The notes under the pieces are model-generated. The model ran no database searches. It saw only the letters and a list, made by a program, of their open reading frames with translations, and was not told where the DNA came from. Below are positions 38,426-41,400 of a stretch of 42,300 nucleotides of DNA, one piece after another. Every line of letters begins with the position of its first letter. Within the stretch, counting starts at the first letter, position 1. The stretch comes from Temnopleurus reevesii (Eukaryota; Echinodermata; Echinoidea; Temnopleuroida; Temnopleuridae), in NCBI GenBank assembly GCA_036244855.1, contig BQKZ01005833.1:1-42300 (forward strand), given 5' to 3'. The position numbers and the translations under genes were made by a program.

Positions 38426-41400
38426 TTGATGATGATGTTGCTAATGATAAAAAATGACGAAGATGATGATAATGATGGTGATATTGTCGGTGGTGAAGGT
38501 GATGATGATGATAATGATGATGATGATGATGATGATGATACTTGTACCGGTAGTTATGTTAATGACAATCTCGCAATGATGACAATAATTACACTGTGAT
38601 ATCAATTGGCAAGAGTAATGGTCCCAATTGATTTTTTATATGGTTATCACCACTAATAAAACCATCAACTTAATTCTTGTAATATGAACTCATCCGTTAC
38701 AATTGAATAAATTCTTGCCTTCTCTAACAGTTGCTTCATGCCCAACGGCTACGCAGCCCTTGCTACTGCCTTGGCGCCAGCAGCTTTGTATGATAGGAAT
38801 GTTTGTTGTCGTCATTCAGGCCTACCAGGTTAAAGTCTTTCAACCTTAAATCATTTTACTATGAACTCTCTGTTACAGTTGTTTCATGCCCAACGGTTAC
38901 GCAGCGCTGGCTACTGCCTTGGCGCCAGCAGCCCTTTCCATGATAGGGGTGTTTGTTGTCGTCATTCAGGCATACCCGGTTAAAGTCTTTCAACCTTAAA
39001 TCATTTTACTATGAACTCTCTCTTACGTCATTGAAGCATACCCGGTCTAAGGGGGTATTGCTCAAAATCAACTACAAAACAACCGCAACTCTGAAAATTG
39101 TAACGCGCACTTTCATTCGCACACGGTATGCGCATTAACAAAGACGCGCATGAAACAATGGTTTTGATTGGCGCGTTCCGATCAACTGCAATTTGCGATC
39201 AATTGCAACTTTTGAGCAACACCCCCTAAGTCTTTCAACTTTAAATCATTTTACTTTGAACTCTCTCTTACAGTTGTTTCATGCCCAACGGTTATGCAGC
39301 ACTGGCTACTGCCTTGGCGCCAGCAGCTCTTTCCATGATAGGAGTGTTTGTCGTCATTCAGACCTACCAGCTCTAAATCTTTCAACCTTAAATCATTTTA
39401 CTTTGAACTCTCTATTACAGTTGTTTCATGCCCAACGGTTACGCAGCACTGGCTACTGCCTTGGCGCCTGCAGCCCTGTCCATGATAGGGGTCTTTGTCG
39501 TTGTCATTCAAGCCTATCAGGTCAAACCTCAATGGAAGAGGTACGATGATGTCTACATGGGCAGCTATAACACCACAGGTACGTCATTGTGTCGATCAAT
39601 TTGGGGATAATTTTGTAATGGTGTAATGCTATGAAAATGAAGAACAAATATAGTCTTCCATTAAATTCTATGTATTGGCTCTAGCATATTGAGTAACTTT
39701 CTTTCTGTGTTATTTTAGAAATTTATTTGGAACAAGTGTTCCAACTGAGTGATGAATAACAGGAATTATGCTATTTTTGGTCTGCTAAAGTAACCTTGCT
39801 GGTTTTAAATGGTAGTTTGTTATTTTGTCCAGCTTGTTTGTCACCCAAGTTCTTAGTGAAAATTTATGTCAAAAAAAAGAGAGAAAAGACTTTCTCCCTC
39901 AATTTCATAGTGGAAATTTTTCAAGAAAGGACAAAATTACATTTTTTTAAATTGACTCAGAAGAGACAATTAAAATGTTGGTTACAAATTTGCGAATGAT
40001 CAAAAAGTTGTATTTCACCATCGGGTACTTGATTATGGTGATAATAAGGATAATATTGTGTAGTTTGTGATGAATTTGGCGGTAATGATAGAGATTTTGA
40101 AGATAGGACATTGGCATGGCCACAACATTTTCAAAAGCAAAAACTCATGGCTCTCTTCAGTAGTAAAAATGTCTGAAATTCCACCTGTTTTTCTATTTTT
40201 ACAGAGTACAAGTTGATGCTGATGTTCTGGGTGATCATAGCGTTAACATGGCTATGGGGAGGTCTTCACATGGCATACAGTCAACTATGGCAGCTCATTC
40301 TCTTCTGCATCTTCAATATACTTCAGGTAAGTAACAAATAAAATCTGTACATCCCAAATAATGGATAGAGAGATATAAGGTCTTTATTCTGAATCTATAT
40401 AGTGACCAAAAAGTTAAAAGACACAGATTTACAACTAGAAATAGATTGAAGCATAGCTGCCAATATGAGTCAGTGGGAATTATAATCCTGCTACAAATTA
40501 GGGATCTTCACATGTTTTACATTGATATGTATGGTGCTAATGTTGCCCAAATTAGGAATCTTCACATGTTGTACATTGAAATGTATGGTGCTAATGTTGC
40601 CCAAATTAGCAATTTTTACTGGGTTCTACACAAAACTTGTCAAATGTGAGGTCCACATTTGTAATGATTACTTAGTTGGCAGCTATGTAAAAGTACATGT
40701 CATACAGCTACAATTTTACTTTTATTGAATTTCTATAATATATATATATATATCAAAACAAAGCAGCTAAACTGGGAGAGGAAGAGAGGAAAACATTTCC
40801 TTTTTTCGGAAATGGTTATTTACAGTCTCAAAGGAGTGAAAGTTTCAAGCATGTGAAATAGATTTTGGATCCATTTTGCAAATGCTTCATGTCACATGAA
40901 TTACCCAGAACCTGTATAAACAATCTTCAACTGTGCTTTAATAAACAATTGATAATTTGAATGGCTCCAAGCATTTTAGAGGACATCTTTATTTAATCAT
41001 TTTTTTTTTTAAATCATTACTTTAATGAATTATATAATTATGTCTTTCATGTCCGCAGGGTCTGTATGCGTTCTTCTTCTACACTGTTCTACGAAACCAG
41101 CTATGCAGACACCCATCTAAGGGCAACTACACTCTCAACGCCTATGATAACACAGGTCTTATAATGGATAATAGCCATACATACTCCTCACAGAACCTTG
41201 TAGCGTTACCAGAAAAGATGCCCTTGTCTAAGAGCGGAACGTTGACAAAGCTGGAAGCTCAGCAGATGATTGATCGAGCTATGAGTCAGCTCAGTCAACA
41301 TGGAGAGGTAAGAAGCCAATAAAATTCTTTCCTAGTCAGAGATATTTCATTTTTGAAAATAATTTTTTATTCTTACAAATTAGATTTAGCAGCCTGTTAT

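Noticed and set aside
38731..39273. Mutually exclusive alternative TM5 exons
   Set aside because: Copies A and C are broken by frameshift or stop, and none has a consensus donor or the VKPQW continuation.
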